From Pseudomonadota bacterium (GTDB lineage Bacteria > Pseudomonadota > Gammaproteobacteria > Burkholderiales > Thiobacillaceae), in assembly GCA_021820845.1 (NCBI GenBank), contig JAKADC010000008.1:90652-154651 (forward strand): a DNA stretch of 64,000 nt. The letters run 5' to 3'. The first letter of the stretch is position 1. Each line of letters begins with the position of its first letter. The notes under the pieces are model-generated. The model was not told where the DNA came from. It saw only the letters and a list, made by a program, of their open reading frames with translations, and did not search any database. Shown here piece by piece: positions 42,041 through 53,200 of this stretch. A program made the translations under genes and the position numbers.

Positions 42041-42302
42041 AACAATGCCTACAAATAGAAGCGAATCGTCTAATCGACGGAAGATAATGCGTCATGATCC
42101 CGAATGGGACGCCATACGAATGAAGTACGGCGCTGATTCTGGCTTACTTGAGCGCCCAATGCATTGATGACTGACAGCTTCGGGGAAGGCCGATCAACTT
42201 CCGATTCTGGCCGGTTGCAGTCGGCGGTGACCGGCAGTCTGGTTGTCTGCTTCGGTCGAGAAGCTGCCGTTCGACGCAAGTGGTCAGACCGCTACTGACT
42301 GG
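42041..42302. other. Gene-poor, lower-GC stretch with a 43-codon remnant-like frame
   Basis: Between the unknown gene and glnS nothing resembles an intact gene. A 43-codon frame at 42167-42298 (starting MTDSFGEGRSTSDSG and ending KWSDRY) resembles, from memory, short conserved fragments that recur in beta- and gammaproteobacterial intergenic regions. I treat it as debris, not a gene. Confidence 0.4.
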
Positions 42303-44033
42303 CTAATTGCCAGCCCTCGCCCACGAATCCTTCAAGGTCACCGTCCGGTTGAACACCGGCGCACCCGGCTTCGTGTCTGCACGATCGGCGACGAAATAGC
42401 CGTGCCGCTCGAACTGGAACGAAGCTTCGGGCGCGGCGTCCTTGAGGGCCGCTTCCAGCTGCGCGCGGATGACTTTTACGGAATCGGCGTTGAGATCGTC
42501 GAGGAAGTTACCGGTCTCGGCGCCGGGCTGCGCGGTCTTGAACAGGCGGTCGTACAGGCGCACTTCGGCCTCGTACGCGTGCGCTGCGCTCACCCAGTGG
42601 ATGTTGCCCTTGACCTTGATCGAGTCGGCGCCGGGGGTGCCGGACTTGGTGTCGGGCAGGTATTCGCAGTGCACGGCGGTGATGGTGCCGTCGGCGTCGC
42701 GGTCAAAGCCGGTGCATTTGACGACGTAGCCGTAGCGCAGGCGTACCGAGTTGCCGGGCTGCATGATGCCCGCCGCGTCGAGACGAGGCGGGTATAACCG
42801 GAAGTAGCCCTTCGGCGGCGTCTCCTCGAAGTCCTCGCGCTCGATCCACAGTTCGCGCGAGAAAGGGATTGCGCGCTTGCCGAGCTCGGGCTGCTGCGGG
42901 TGGTTGGGGGCGAAGCAGTCCTCGGTCTGGCCTTCCGGATAGTTGTCGATGATGAGCTTGACCGGGTCGAGCACGGCGATGCGCCGCAGCGCGGCGTCGT
43001 TCAGCACGTCGCGCTGGCAGGCCTCGAAGACGCTGTAGTCGATCCAGCCGTCTGACTTCGACACGCCGATCTGGTCGGTGAAGCGGCGGAAACCTTCTGG
43101 CGTGTAGCCGCGGCGGCGTGCGCCGACCAGCGTGGGCATGCGCGGATCGTCCCAGCCGGAAACGTGCTTTTCTTCCACCAACTGGATCAGCTTGCGCTTG
43201 GAGAGCACGACATAGGTGAGATTGAGCCGCGCGAACTCGACCTGCTGCGGCAGCGGGCGCGGGAAAAAGCCGCCGTCGGCGAGCTTGTCCAGCAGCCAGT
43301 CGTAGAACGGGTGCTGGTCCTCGAATTCGAGCGTGCAGATCGAGTGGGTGATGTGCTCGATCGCGTCCTCGATCGGGTGGGCGTAGGTGTACATCGGATA
43401 GATGCACCATGCGTCGCCGGTGTTGTGGTGGCTGGCGTGCTTGATGCGGTAGATCGCCGGGTCGCGCAGGTTGATGTTGGGCGAGGCCATGTCGATCTTT
43501 GCGCGCAGCACGTGCGCGCCGTCGGGGAATTCGCCCGCCTTCATGCGGCGGAAGAGGTCGAGGTTCTCTTCCACGCTGCGCGTGCGGTAGGGGCTGTCCT
43601 TGCCCTTTTCAGTCAGCGTGCCGCGATAGGCGCGCATCTCGTCGGCGGTGAGCGAATCGACGTAGGCGTGGCCAGCCTGGATCAGGTACTCCGCGCAGGC
43701 GTACATGGTGTCGAAGTAGTTCGACGCGTAATAGAGATGCGTGCCCCAGTCGAAGCCCAGCCACTTCACCGATTCGGTGATGGCATCCACGTATTCCTGT
43801 TCTTCCTTCTCCGGGTTGGTGTCGTCGAAGCGCAGGTGGCAGATGCCGCCGTAGTCGCGCGCGAGGCCGAAGTTCAGAAAGATCGATTTGGCGTGACCCA
43901 GGTGCAGGTAGCCATTGGGCTCGGGCGGGAAGCGCGTCTCGACGCGGCCGCCCCATTTTCCATCGGCGTTCTGTTCGTCGATGAGATTGCGGATGAAGTT
44001 GGCGGCGGGCGCGGGGGCGGTGTCGTGCGACAT
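42303..44033 (-). CDS. glnS: Glutaminyl-tRNA synthetase
   Basis: Charges tRNA-Gln directly. The 576-residue class I synthetase has the HIGH-type motif [12 protein letters not shown] and the KMSKS-type motif [11 protein letters not shown]. The block [19 protein letters not shown] is typical of GlnRS and separates it from bacterial GluRS. The C-terminal beta-barrel anticodon-binding domain is complete. It is the last gene of rluE-nudJ-mnmA-glnS. Confidence 0.96.
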   Translation of the reverse strand: MSHDTAPAPAANFIRNLIDEQNADGKWGGRVETRFPPEPNGYLHLGHAKSIFLNFGLARDYGGICHLRFDDTNPEKEEQEYVDAITESVKWLGFDWGTHLYYASNYFDTMYACAEYLIQAGHAYVDSLTADEMRAYRGTLTEKGKDSPYRTRSVEENLDLFRRMKAGEFPDGAHVLRAKIDMASPNINLRDPAIYRIKHASHHNTGDAWCIYPMYTYAHPIEDAIEHITHSICTLEFEDQHPFYDWLLDKLADGGFFPRPLPQQVEFARLNLTYVVLSKRKLIQLVEEKHVSGWDDPRMPTLVGARRRGYTPEGFRRFTDQIGVSKSDGWIDYSVFEACQRDVLNDAALRRIAVLDPVKLIIDNYPEGQTEDCFAPNHPQQPELGKRAIPFSRELWIEREDFEETPPKGYFRLYPPRLDAAGIMQPGNSVRLRYGYVVKCTGFDRDADGTITAVHCEYLPDTKSGTPGADSIKVKGNIHWVSAAHAYEAEVRLYDRLFKTAQPGAETGNFLDDLNADSVKVIRAQLEAALKDAAPEASFQFERHGYFVADRADTKPGAPVFNRTVTLKDSWARAGN

Positions 44034-44072
44034 GGCGGAATGCAGGTCTGGAATGCGTGGATTGTAGCGGGT

Positions 44073-45149
44073 TCAGCAGATGATGCCGCCGCCCAGGCAG
44101 ACCTCGCCGTCGTAGAGCACGACGGACTGGCCGGGCGTGACCGCCCACTGGGGCTGATCGAAGTCGAGTTCGAGCGTGTCTGCGTCAAGTCTCGTGATGC
44201 GGCAGGCCGCGTCGGCCTGGCGGTAGCGGGTCTTCGCCGTATAGGGCTTGTTCGGGTCGGGCGCGACGCCGGCGATCCAGCTGAGCTGGCCGGCGACGAG
44301 CGTCGTGCGCTGCAGCAGCGGGTGGTCGTGGCCCTGCACGACGACCAGCGTGTTCGTCGCCATGTCCTTGGCGGCGACGAACCAGGGTTCCGCGCTGCCG
44401 TCTTTCTGGCCGCCGATGCCGAGGCCCTGGCGCTGCCCGAGCGTGTAGTACATGAGCCCCTGATGCCGGCCGACGACGAGCCCCTCGGGCGTTTTCATGT
44501 CGCCGGGATCGCGCGGCAGGTAGCGTTCGAGGAACTCGCGGAAGTTGCGCTCGCCGATGAAGCAGATGCCGGTCGAGTCCTTCTTGGCGGCGTTCGGCAG
44601 GCCGATCTGCGCGGCAATGCGGCGCACCTCGGGCTTGGGCAGCAGCGCCAGCGGAAACAGGGCGGGGCGGAGCTGCGCCTGGTTCAGGCGATAGAGGAAG
44701 TAGCTCTGGTCCTTGTTGGCGTCGTGGGCGCGCAGCAGCGTCGCGCGGCCGAACGGGTCGTGGCCCTTGCCGACGTAGTGGCCGGTGGCGATGTACTCGG
44801 CGCCGCGCGCGATGGCGTCGTCGAGGAATGCCTTGAACTTGATCTCGGCGTTGCACAGCACGTCGGGATTGGGCGTGCGCCCGACCTGATATTCGGCGAG
44901 GAAATAGCTGAACACGCGTTCCTTGTACTCCGCGGCGAAGTTGACCGCTTCGACCTCGATGCCGAGCACGTCGGCCACCGCGAGCACGTCGAGGAAGTCC
45001 TGCCGCGCGGTGCAGTGCTCGGTGTCATCGTCGTCGTCCCAGTTCTTCATGAAGACGCCGAGCACGTCGTAGCCCTGCTGCTTGAGCAAGTATGCGGCGA
45101 CGGCCGAGTCGACCCCGCCCGACAGGCCGACGACGACGCGGGTGCTCAC
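44073..45149 (-). CDS. mnmA: MnmA, tRNA-specific 2-thiouridylase
   Basis: Adds sulfur to U34 of tRNA-Lys, -Glu and -Gln. The 358-residue protein has the PP-loop [15 protein letters not shown], the catalytic Cys in [11 protein letters not shown] and the second Cys in [14 protein letters not shown]. Its neighbour glnS charges one of its tRNA substrates. The GTG start overlaps the nudJ stop (GTGA). Confidence 0.95.
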   Translation of the reverse strand: MSTRVVVGLSGGVDSAVAAYLLKQQGYDVLGVFMKNWDDDDDTEHCTARQDFLDVLAVADVLGIEVEAVNFAAEYKERVFSYFLAEYQVGRTPNPDVLCNAEIKFKAFLDDAIARGAEYIATGHYVGKGHDPFGRATLLRAHDANKDQSYFLYRLNQAQLRPALFPLALLPKPEVRRIAAQIGLPNAAKKDSTGICFIGERNFREFLERYLPRDPGDMKTPEGLVVGRHQGLMYYTLGQRQGLGIGGQKDGSAEPWFVAAKDMATNTLVVVQGHDHPLLQRTTLVAGQLSWIAGVAPDPNKPYTAKTRYRQADAACRITRLDADTLELDFDQPQWAVTPGQSVVLYDGEVCLGGGIIC

Positions 45150-45601
45150 GCGTGCCTCACGAAATCGAGCGGAAAGCGGCGTCCCGCCAGGTGGTCGTTC
45201 ACGCAGCGCATGACGAGCGGACTGCGGTGCGGCGTGGGATGCCTGGCGAGCTCTTCGGGCGCGAGCCAGAGGGCGCGCACGATGCCGTGGTCGAGCGGAC
45301 GGCCGGCCTCAAAGCCGGTGACGTCGCAGACGTAGGCGAAGCGCAGATAGGTGATGTCCTTCCCCGGGTAATAGGTCGTGTAGCAACCGATGAGCGCGGT
45401 CGGCTCGACATGATGCGCGGTTTCCTCGAGCGCCTCGCGCCGCACCGCCTCGATGAGCGTCTCGCCGCGCTCCCAGTGGCCTGCGGGCTGGTTGAGCCGC
45501 AGGCCTTCGGGCGTATGTTCCTCGACGAACAGATAGCGGCCGTCGCGCACGACGATCGCGGCGACGACGACGTGGGGCAGCCATTGCACCGGATCAGACA
45601 T
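45146..45601 (-). CDS. nudJ: NUDIX phosphatase NudJ-like
   Basis: A 151-residue NUDIX hydrolase. The box is complete: [20 protein letters not shown] fits G-x5-E-x7-REUxEE. The start [17 protein letters not shown] and its place between rluE and mnmA match E. coli NudJ (YmfB), which acts on thiamin and nucleoside pyrophosphates. The upstream ATG at 45652 would add an unrelated extension inside rluE. It overlaps rluE by eight bases and mnmA by four. Confidence 0.9.
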   Translation of the reverse strand: MSDPVQWLPHVVVAAIVVRDGRYLFVEEHTPEGLRLNQPAGHWERGETLIEAVRREALEETAHHVEPTALIGCYTTYYPGKDITYLRFAYVCDVTGFEAGRPLDHGIVRALWLAPEELARHPTPHRSPLVMRCVNDHLAGRRFPLDFVRHA

Positions 45602-46136
45602 GAAGTTCCTTCCATTGGCCGGGCTGCAGCCCGTCGAGCCTCCACTCGCCAATGGCGGCGCGAATGAGGCGCAGCGTCGGAAAGCCGATCTTCGCCGTCA
45701 TGCGCCGCACCTGGCGGTTCTTGCCCTCGTTGATCACGAGCTCGATCCACGCCGTGGGGATATTGGCCCGAAAGCGGATCGGCGGATTGCGCGGCCATAG
45801 CCTGGCGGGTTCGGCGATCAGCCGCGCCTGCGCCGGCCGGGTGACGACGTCGCCGAGATCGACGCCGCGCCGCAGGGGCGCGAGGTCGGCATCGGTCGGC
45901 GATCCCTCGACCTGCGCCCAGTAGGTTTTGGGCTGCTTGTGCCGCGGATCGGCGATGCGGGATTGCAGAGCGCCGTCATCGGTTAAAATCAGCAATCCCT
46001 CGCTGTCGGCGTCGAGCCGGCCCGCCGCATACACGCCCGGGATGTCGAGATGGTCGCGCAGCCCTTGCCAGCGTCCCTCGGGGGTGAACTGGGACAGCAC
46101 GCCATAGGGTTTGTTGAACAGGATCAATCGCGCCAC
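45594..46136 (-). CDS. rluE: RluE-type 23S rRNA pseudouridine synthase
   Basis: RsuA/RluE-family pseudouridine synthase (U2457 in E. coli). The 180-residue product begins at GTG 46136 ([16 protein letters not shown]), the usual family start without an S4 domain. It has the catalytic [17 protein letters not shown] and the C-terminal [12 protein letters not shown] longer frame from 46208 exists but would share its ATG bases with icd. Confidence 0.9.
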   Translation of the reverse strand: MARLILFNKPYGVLSQFTPEGRWQGLRDHLDIPGVYAAGRLDADSEGLLILTDDGALQSRIADPRHKQPKTYWAQVEGSPTDADLAPLRRGVDLGDVVTRPAQARLIAEPARLWPRNPPIRFRANIPTAWIELVINEGKNRQVRRMTAKIGFPTLRLIRAAIGEWRLDGLQPGQWKELHV

Positions 46137-46206
46137 GCTGAGACGAACTTCGCTTAGAAGCCCACATTTTAACGTTACAAGAGCATCGCACTTAATTAAT
46201 CCAGCC
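46137..46206. promoter_or_regulatory. AT-rich divergent promoter gap between rluE and icd
   Basis: These 70 bases are much more AT-rich than the surroundings (CACATTTTAACGTTAC, CTTAATTAAT) and separate divergent genes, so they probably hold both promoters. I cannot fix the -35/-10 boxes with confidence. Confidence 0.4.
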
Positions 46207-47448
46207 ATGACCTACCAGCACATCCAGATTCCCGCCGACGGCCGGAAGATCACCGTCAATGCCGACAACACGCTCAACGTGCCCGACACGCCGATCATTC
46301 CCTTCATTGAGGGCGACGGCACGGGCGTCGACATCACGCCGGCGATGAAGAAGGTCGTCGACGCCGCGGTCGCCAGGGCGTACGGCGGCAGGCGGAAGAT
46401 TGCCTGGATGGAGGTCTATGCCGGCGAGAAGGCGGTCAAGGTGTACGGCGGCGACCAGTGGCTGCCCGACGAGACCGTGCAGGCAGTGAAGGACTACGTG
46501 ATCTCGATCAAGGGGCCGCTCACTACGCCGACCTCGGGCGGCATCCGCTCGCTCAACGTCGCGCTGCGCCAGATGCTGGACCTCTACGTATGCCTGCGCC
46601 CGGTCCGTTATTTCGCCGGCGTGCCGAGCCCGGTGAAGGCGCCCGAGAAGGTCGACATGGTGATCTTCCGCGAGAACACCGAGGACATCTATGCCGGCGT
46701 CGAATGGGAAGCCAATTCCGACGAGGCGAAGCGCGTCATCAAGTACCTGCAGCGGCAGATGGGCGTGAAGAAGATCCGCTTTCCCGCGACTTCGGCGATC
46801 GGCATCAAGCCGGTGTCGATCGAAGGCTCGGAAAGGCTGATTCGCAAGGCCATCCAGTACGCGCTGGACAATGGAAGAAAATCGGTGACGCTCGTGCACA
46901 AGGGCAACATCATGAAGTTCACCGAAGGCGGCTTCAAGAAGTGGGGCTACGAGCTGGCCGCGCGCGAATTCGGTGCCCGCGTGATCGGCGAAGGCCCGTG
47001 GATGGAGCTGCCCGAAGGCGTCATCATCAAGGACGTGATCGCCGACGCCTTCCTGCAGCAGATCCTGCTGCGCCCGGACGAGTACGACGTGATCGCGACG
47101 CTGAATCTCAACGGCGACTACATTTCCGACGCGTTGGCGGCGGAAGTCGGCGGCATCGGCATCGCGCCGGGCGCCAACCTCTCCGACACCGTGGCGATGT
47201 TCGAGGCGACGCACGGCACGGCGCCCAAGTACGCCGGCAAGGACTACGTCAATCCGGGCTCGCTGATCCTGTCGGCCGAAATGATGCTGCGCCACCTGGG
47301 CTGGATCGAAGCCGCGGACCTCATCGTCGCCAGCATGGAGAAGACCATCGCGGCGAAAACCGTGACCTACGATTTCGCGCGCCTGATGGACGGCGCGACC
47401 GAGGTGAAGTGCTCGGCCTTCGCCAAGGCAATGGTCGCGAACATGTAA
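46207..47448 (+). CDS. icd: NADP-dependent isocitrate dehydrogenase
   Basis: Oxidative decarboxylation of isocitrate in the TCA cycle. The 413-residue product has the substrate-phosphorylation loop [20 protein letters not shown] with the regulatory Ser, [14 protein letters not shown], and the C-terminal NADP region [19 protein letters not shown]. The length fits the homodimeric E. coli type. It ends at a shared terminator with convergent cspA. Confidence 0.96.
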   Translation: MTYQHIQIPADGRKITVNADNTLNVPDTPIIPFIEGDGTGVDITPAMKKVVDAAVARAYGGRRKIAWMEVYAGEKAVKVYGGDQWLPDETVQAVKDYVISIKGPLTTPTSGGIRSLNVALRQMLDLYVCLRPVRYFAGVPSPVKAPEKVDMVIFRENTEDIYAGVEWEANSDEAKRVIKYLQRQMGVKKIRFPATSAIGIKPVSIEGSERLIRKAIQYALDNGRKSVTLVHKGNIMKFTEGGFKKWGYELAAREFGARVIGEGPWMELPEGVIIKDVIADAFLQQILLRPDEYDVIATLNLNGDYISDALAAEVGGIGIAPGANLSDTVAMFEATHGTAPKYAGKDYVNPGSLILSAEMMLRHLGWIEAADLIVASMEKTIAAKTVTYDFARLMDGATEVKCSAFAKAMVANM

Positions 47449-47493
47449 GCATCGTGGCTTGAAAGAAAACCCGCCGAGGCGGGGGGCGCAAAC

Positions 47494-47519
47494 AAAAAAC
47501 CCCGCCTAAGCGGGGTTTT
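47494..47519. terminator. Bidirectional terminator between icd and cspA
   Basis: CCCCGC and GCGGGG pair around CTAA, flanked by a run of A on the left and T on the right, so it works in both directions for the convergent genes. A second GC hairpin (CCCGCC/GGCGGG) lies at 47470-47483. Confidence 0.88.
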
Positions 47520-47537
47520 CTGTTTCAGCTCAACGAT

Positions 47538-47744
47538 TCAACCTTGCGGCTGGATGTTGGAAGCCTGCTTGCCCTTCGGGCCCTGGCTGACTTCGAAGCT
47601 GACCTTCTGGCCTTCCTTCAAGGTTTTGAAGCCGCTGGTCTGGATGGCGGAAAAATGCGCAAACACATCTTCGCCGCCGTCATCGGGAGTGATGAATCCA
47701 AAACCCTTGGCGTCGCTGAACCACTTGACAGTACCTGTTGCCAT
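47538..47744 (-). CDS. cspA: Cold shock domain protein
   Basis: A 68-residue single-domain RNA/ssDNA-binding protein. RNP1 (KGFGFI) and RNP2 (VFAHFSAI) are both present in [29 protein letters not shown] lies before the ATG, a strong SD. It has an untypically long gene-free upstream stretch of nearly 290 bases. Confidence 0.95.
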   Translation of the reverse strand: MATGTVKWFSDAKGFGFITPDDGGEDVFAHFSAIQTSGFKTLKEGQKVSFEVSQGPKGKQASNIQPQG

Positions 47745-48032
47745 TAAAAACCCCTCCTTGGCGTGACACTAAACATAACCGCAGTAAGCATGGCAGCACC
47801 CGGGCGCCGGATACTCCTGCGGCTGACAGGACGGCCTGATTTTTTTAGCCGTCGGTCTGAATTCAAGTGCGCTACCCGGTAATGCCCTGCGGTAATGCCA
47901 AACCTGCACGGTTCTTGAAACCAAACTGTTGGCTTTTTACTACCCGGCGAAAGTTTTGACAAGAGGAATTCCCGAAAAAGCAAGGGGCTTGGCTAGACTA
48001 GGGTTTCCACTCAATCAAACGGAGGGATTGCG
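47745..48032. promoter_or_regulatory. Divergent upstream region of cspA and psiF
   Basis: This gap has a hairpin GACGGC/GCCGTC at 47830-47853 around a T-rich loop. It also has a 10-base direct repeat CGGTAATGCC at 47877-47886 and 47890-47899 (13-base period), and TTGACA at 47955-47960 on the psiF strand. cspA-type genes often carry long structured leaders; whether this one does is an inference. Confidence 0.4.
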
Positions 48033-48332
48033 ATGAATAAATTCATGGTGGCCGGTCTGCTGGCGGGCCTTTTGCTGAGCGCGGGCGCATGGGCGGAAAC
48101 GGCCCAGCAGACGCGAATGAAAACGTGCAACGCCGATGCCGGCAAGCAGCACCTATCCGGCGACGCGCGCAAGGCGTTCATGAAGTCCTGCCTGTCGGGC
48201 GGCGCGACATCCGGACGCAAGGCGATGACCCAGCAACAGCGCATGAAAGACTGCAATGCCGAGGCGTCGGGCAAGAACATGAAGGGGGACGCGCGCAAGG
48301 CGTTCATGAAGTCCTGCCTCTCCGGCAAATAG
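48033..48332 (+). CDS. PsiF repeat protein
   Basis: A 99-residue exported protein. After the signal peptide (cleavage near AWAETAQQ) come two PsiF repeats, each ending GDARKAFMKSCLSG, with a conserved Cys pair per repeat (MKTCNADA and KSCLSG; MKDCNAEA and KSCLSG). In E. coli psiF is phosphate-starvation induced, and its function is unknown. GGAGG is present upstream. Confidence 0.9.
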   Translation: MNKFMVAGLLAGLLLSAGAWAETAQQTRMKTCNADAGKQHLSGDARKAFMKSCLSGGATSGRKAMTQQQRMKDCNAEASGKNMKGDARKAFMKSCLSGK

Positions 48333-48350
48333 GCGGCAGGGCAGGGTTGA

Positions 48351-48379
48351 ACGAAGGCTCCGCGAGGAGCCTTCGTCGT
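48351..48379 (+). terminator. Terminator-like hairpin after psiF
   Basis: A perfect 10-bp stem ACGAAGGCTC/GAGCCTTCGT with loop CGCGAG and a short T-rich tail (CGTTT). It ends just before the earP start. Confidence 0.7.
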
Positions 48380-48405
48380 TTATGGGATGCGGTAGCATGC
48401 GAGCC

Positions 48406-49545
48406 ATGCGCACCTGGGACGTCTTCTGCAACGTCATCGACAACTATGGCGACATCGGCGTCGCCTGGCGGCTGGCACGCGAACTCGCCGGCGAGCGCGG
48501 TGTGGCGGTGCGCCTGTGGGTGGACGATCTGCACGCGTTCAGGCGCATCTGGCCCGCCATCGATGCCGACGCGGATCGGCAGGTTCGCGAAGGCGTGACG
48601 GTCTGCGCATGGCGCGCGCCTTTTGCGCCGGTCGAGCCCGCGCAGGTGGTGGTCGAAGCCTTCGGCTGCGCGCTTCCTGAAGCGTATCTGGCCGCGATGA
48701 GCGAACGCTCGCCGGCGCCGGTCTGGATCAACCTGGAATACCTGAGCGCCGAAGCCTGGGTCGCGGCGCACCACGGCTTGCCCTCGCCGCATCCGCGGCT
48801 GCCGCTGACGAAGTACTTTTTCTTTCCCGGCTATACGCCGGACACCGGCGGCCTGCTGGCGGACGCCGGCCTGGCCGAGCGGCGCCGGGCTTTCGCGGCG
48901 GCGGCGCCGGCGTTCTGGCGCGAGCTTGGATTGGAGGCACCCCAGCCGGACGAGTTGCGGGTGTCGCTGTTCGCTTACGAGAATCCTGCGCTCCCCGCTT
49001 TGCTCGATGCCTGGGCGGCCGACTCGCGGCCGATCACCTGCCTCGTCCCCGAGGGCCGACTCATTCCGCAACTGGCGGCGTGGCTGTCGGTGCCCACGCT
49101 GCGCGCCGGCGAAGCGCACCGGCGCGGCGCCTTGCGGCTGCATATCCTGCCGTTCTCGGACCAGGACGCGTACGACCGCCTGTTGTGGGCGTGCGGGCTC
49201 AACTTCGTGCGCGGCGAAGACTCCTGCGTGCGGGCCCAATGGGCGGCGCGGCCGCTCGTGTGGCAGGCCTATCCGCAGGCCGACGCGGCGCACTTCGACA
49301 AGCTGGACGCGTTGCTGGCGCGCTATGTGGAGGGACTCGATCGCGCAGCGGCAGACGCCGTGAGCGGGATGTGGCGGCATTGGAACGGCGTGCCGTGCGC
49401 CATCGGGCTCGCGGCCTGCTGGTCGGGATGGCGCGCGCACCAGGCGGCGATCGAGCGGCACGCCGAATCCTGGTGCGATCATCTCGGAAAGGCCGGGCGA
49501 CTGGCGGTGAAGCTGGTGGAATTTGCCGAAAACAGGTTAAAATAG
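48406..49545 (+). CDS. earP: EarP, EF-P arginine rhamnosyltransferase
   Basis: GT104 glycosyltransferase that moves rhamnose from dTDP-rhamnose to EF-P Arg32. The 379-residue product begins [20 protein letters not shown], where D12 and D16 match the catalytic aspartates of the family. The nucleotide-sugar site [18 protein letters not shown] is near the C-terminus. efp follows directly. Other in-frame ATGs at 48382 and 48397 overlap the terminator and are less likely. Confidence 0.93.
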   Translation: MRTWDVFCNVIDNYGDIGVAWRLARELAGERGVAVRLWVDDLHAFRRIWPAIDADADRQVREGVTVCAWRAPFAPVEPAQVVVEAFGCALPEAYLAAMSERSPAPVWINLEYLSAEAWVAAHHGLPSPHPRLPLTKYFFFPGYTPDTGGLLADAGLAERRRAFAAAAPAFWRELGLEAPQPDELRVSLFAYENPALPALLDAWAADSRPITCLVPEGRLIPQLAAWLSVPTLRAGEAHRRGALRLHILPFSDQDAYDRLLWACGLNFVRGEDSCVRAQWAARPLVWQAYPQADAAHFDKLDALLARYVEGLDRAAADAVSGMWRHWNGVPCAIGLAACWSGWRAHQAAIERHAESWCDHLGKAGRLAVKLVEFAENRLK

Positions 49546-49589
49546 CGAGTTTTCTCGAACTCTCAGCGCTCTCGCAGCGGGACACACCC

Positions 49590-50150
49590 ATGAAAATCGC
49601 ACAGGAACTCCGGGCCGGCAACGTCGTGATGATCGGCAAAGATCCGATGGTCGTGCAGAAGGCCGAATTCTCGAAATCCGGACGCAACGCCTCGGTCGTC
49701 AAGATGAAACTGAAGAACCTGCTCACCGGCGCCGGGACCGAATCGGTCTACCGCGCCGACGACAAGTTCGACACCGTGACGCTCGACCGCAAGGAATGCA
49801 CCTATTCGTACTTCGCCGACCCGCTGTACGTGTTCATGGACAGCGAGTACAACCAGTATGAAGTCGAAGGCGAAAACCTCGGCGACGCGCTGAACTACCT
49901 GGATGCCGGCATGCCGGTCGAAGTGGTGTTCTACGACGGCAAGGCAATCTCCGTCGAGATGCCGACCACCGTGATCCGCGAAGTCGAATACACCGAGCCG
50001 GCCGTCCGCGGCGACACGTCGGGCAAGGTGATGAAGCCGGCGCGCATCAAGCCCACCGGCTTTGAACTGCCGGTCGCGGCGTTCGTCGAAATCGGCGACA
50101 TGATCGAGATCGACACCCGCACCAACGAGTTCAAGCGCCGCGCCAACTGA
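49590..50150 (+). CDS. efp: Elongation factor P
   Basis: Relieves ribosome stalling at proline stretches. The 186-residue protein has the three OB-like domains of EF-P. The modified loop reads [12 protein letters not shown], with Arg at exactly residue 32, the EarP-type substrate, not the lysine used by EpmA. A terminator follows. The gene starts 44 bases after earP. Confidence 0.96.
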   Translation: MKIAQELRAGNVVMIGKDPMVVQKAEFSKSGRNASVVKMKLKNLLTGAGTESVYRADDKFDTVTLDRKECTYSYFADPLYVFMDSEYNQYEVEGENLGDALNYLDAGMPVEVVFYDGKAISVEMPTTVIREVEYTEPAVRGDTSGKVMKPARIKPTGFELPVAAFVEIGDMIEIDTRTNEFKRRAN

Positions 50151-50168
50151 TCGGCGGCGCGTCCCGGC

Positions 50169-50200
50169 AAAAAGGCAGCCTCGGCTGCCTTTTTGTTTTT
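50169..50200 (+). terminator. Rho-independent terminator of efp
   Basis: AAAAAGGCAGCC and GGCTGCCTTTTT pair around TC, followed by more T residues. Confidence 0.9.
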
Positions 50201-50252
50201 GGCCGTCTTTTGCCGGCGTTAAAATAGCGGCCTGCTCCTGCCCTGCGCCGCC

Positions 50253-53200
50253 ATGACCGATCCACGCTTCGTCCATCTTCGCCTGCACACCGAGTATTCC
50301 GTCGTGGATGGCCTGGTGCGGGTGGACGAGGCGGTCAAGCGCGCGCGCGAAGCCGGCATGCCCGCGCTCGGGCTGTCCGACCTGTCCAACACCTTCGGCT
50401 GGGTGAAGTTTTACCGCGCAGCGCGCGGGGCCGGGGTCAAGCCGATCTTCGGCTGCGACGTGTGGGTGACCCACGCTGCGGACCGCAACCGGCCGTCGCG
50501 TCTGCTGCTGCTGGTCCAGCATCGCGAAGGCTATCGCCGCTTGTGTGAACTACTCACGCGCGCCTACGAGCAGAACCTCCATCGCGGGCGCGCGGAGATC
50601 GATCCGGCCTGGCTGGCCGACGGGACCGACGGGCTTCTGGCGTTGTCGGGCGGCGACGCTGGCAACGTCGCGCAGGCGCTCCTCGACGACAAGCCCGACG
50701 CCGCGCGCGCGGCGGCCGAAGCTTGGGCCGCGCTGTTTCCGGGGCGCTATTACCTGGAATTGCAGCGGTTCGGCCAGCCGCACACCGAGCGCCTGATCGA
50801 CGGCCTGCTCGATGTCGGTTCCGCGCTGGGCCTGCCCGCCGTCGCCACCCATCCGATCCAGTTCCTCGCGCCGGACGATTTCAAGGCGCACGAGGCCCGC
50901 GTCTGCATCGCCGAGGGGATGATGCTGGGCGACCCGCGCCGCCCGCGGCCGTTCACGTCCGAGCAGTATTTCAAGACGCCGGACGAGATGGCGGCGCTCT
51001 TCGCCGATTTGCCGGAAGCGCTCGCCAACAGCGTCGAGGTTGCCAAGCGCTGCAACCTCACGCTGGAACTCGGCAAGAGCAAGCTGCCCGATTTCCCGAC
51101 GCCGGACGGCATGAGCCTCGACGACTACATCCGCCAGCGTTCCCATGACGGGCTCGCCGAGCGCATGGCGCACCTCTATCCGGACGAGGCCGAGCGCGCG
51201 GCGAAGCTGCCGGAATACACCGCACGGCTCGAATTCGAGCTCGGGACCATCATCCAGATGGGTTTCCCCGGCTACTTTCTCATCGTGGCCGACTTCATCA
51301 ACTGGGCCAAGAACAACGGCGTGCCGGTGGGGCCGGGGCGCGGTTCGGGTGCGGGCTCGCTGGTCGCCTACTGCCTGTCCATCACCGACCTCGACCCCCT
51401 GCGCTACGACCTGCTGTTCGAGCGCTTCCTGAATCCCGAACGGGTGTCGATGCCCGACTTCGACGTCGACTTCTGCCAGGACGGACGCGACCGGGTGATC
51501 CAGTACGTCAAGGACAGGTACGGCCATGACGCCGTGTCGCAGATCGCCACGTTCGGCACGATGGCGGCCAAGGCGGTGCTGCGCGACGTCGGTCGCGTGC
51601 TCGACCTGCCGTATCTGTTCGTCGACAAGTTCGTCAAGCTGGTGCCGAACGAACTCGGCATCTCGCTCGCCGAAGCGCGCGAGAAGGAGCCGCAGATCGA
51701 CGAGCGCGCGCGGAACGAGGAAGAACTCGCCGAGCTTCTGCCGCTGGCGGAAAAGCTCGAGGGCATCACCCGCAACGTCGGCATGCACGCGGGCGGCGTG
51801 CTGATCGCGCCGGGGAAGCTCACCGACTTCTGCCCGTTGTACCGCGCGGAAGGTTCGGACGCGATGGTGTCGCAGTTCGACAAGGACGACGTCGAGGCGA
51901 TCGGCCTGGTGAAGTTCGACTTCCTCGGCCTGCGCACGCTCACGATCCTCGCCGAGGCGGTGCGCTTCGTGCAGCGCCATCCCGGCATGGAGAACTTCCG
52001 CCTGGAAGACCTGCCGCTCGACGATCCGGCGGTCTACAAGCTCTTCGCCGACGGCAACACGACCGCCGTGTTCCAGTCGGAATCGCGCTCGGCGAAGGAT
52101 CTCGAAAAGAAGCTCAAGGGCGACTGCTTCGAGGACATCATCGCCCTGATGGCACTGAACCGGCCGGGGCCGCTCGGCTCGGGCATGGTCGACGACTTCA
52201 TCGCGCGCAAGCAGGGCAAGCAGAAGCCGGAATACTTCCACCCGGACCTCGAGCCGGTGCTGAAGTCGACCTACGGCATCATCGTCTACCAGGAGCAGGT
52301 GATGCTGGTGGCGCAGATCCTGGCCGGCTACAGCCTCGGCGCGGCCGACCTGCTGCGGCGCGCGATGGGCAAGAAGAAGCCCGAGGAGATGGCGAAGCAG
52401 CGCGAGATCTTCCTCACCGGCGCGGCGGGGCGCGGGGCCGACACCAAGGTCGCCGAACGCCTGTTCGATCTGATGGAGAAGTTCGCCGAGTACGGATTCA
52501 ACAAGTCGCACTCGGCGGCCTACGCGCTGGTGGCCTATCACACCGCCTGGCTCAAGGCCCACTATCCGGCCGAGTTCATGGCGGCGACGATGTCGTCGGA
52601 AATGTCCGATACCGACAAGGTGCGCGTGTTCTACGAGGACTGCCGAGCGAACGGGCTGACCCTGCTCGCGCCCGACATCAACCTGTCGGGCTACCGCTTC
52701 GAGCCGGTCGGGAAGAGCGATATCCGCTATGGCCTGGGCGCGATCAAGGGCAGCGGCGAGGCGGCGATCGGCGCGATCGTCGACGAGCGCGACGCCAACG
52801 GCCCCTACAAGGGGCTGTTCGACCTGGCGCGGCGGGTCGACAAGCGCTACCTCAACCGCCGCGTGCTCGAGGCGCTGGTGAAGGCGGGCGCGTTCGATTC
52901 GCTCAACGGCCATCGGGCGAGCCTGATGGCGTCGGTGGGTGCGGCGCTCGAAACCGCGGATCGCGCGGCCCGCGCCGGCGGCCAGGTCGGCCTGTTCGGC
53001 GAAGCACTCGACGGCGGCGGCGAGGAACTGATCGATGTGCCGGTGTGGCCCGAGCAGGAAAAGCTGCTGCAGGAGAAATCGGCGCTCGGCTATTTCTTCA
53101 GCGGCCATCCTTTCACCGCGTACGTGGCCGAAGTGTCCGGCTTCGCCAAGCGGCAGCTCGACAGCCTCGAGCCTTCGCGCGACCCGGTCATGCTCGCGGG

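Noticed and set aside
41970..42167. 65-codon frame on the forward strand upstream of glnS
   Set aside because: Overlaps the start of the unknown lipoprotein-like gene and has no SD or recognisable motif.
42243..42797. 184-codon frame antisense to the glnS 3' end
   Set aside because: Overlaps glnS on the other strand; composition-driven.
47877..47899. Direct repeat read as an origin iteron
   Set aside because: Only two copies, and no DnaA box, AT-rich unwinding element or rep gene nearby.
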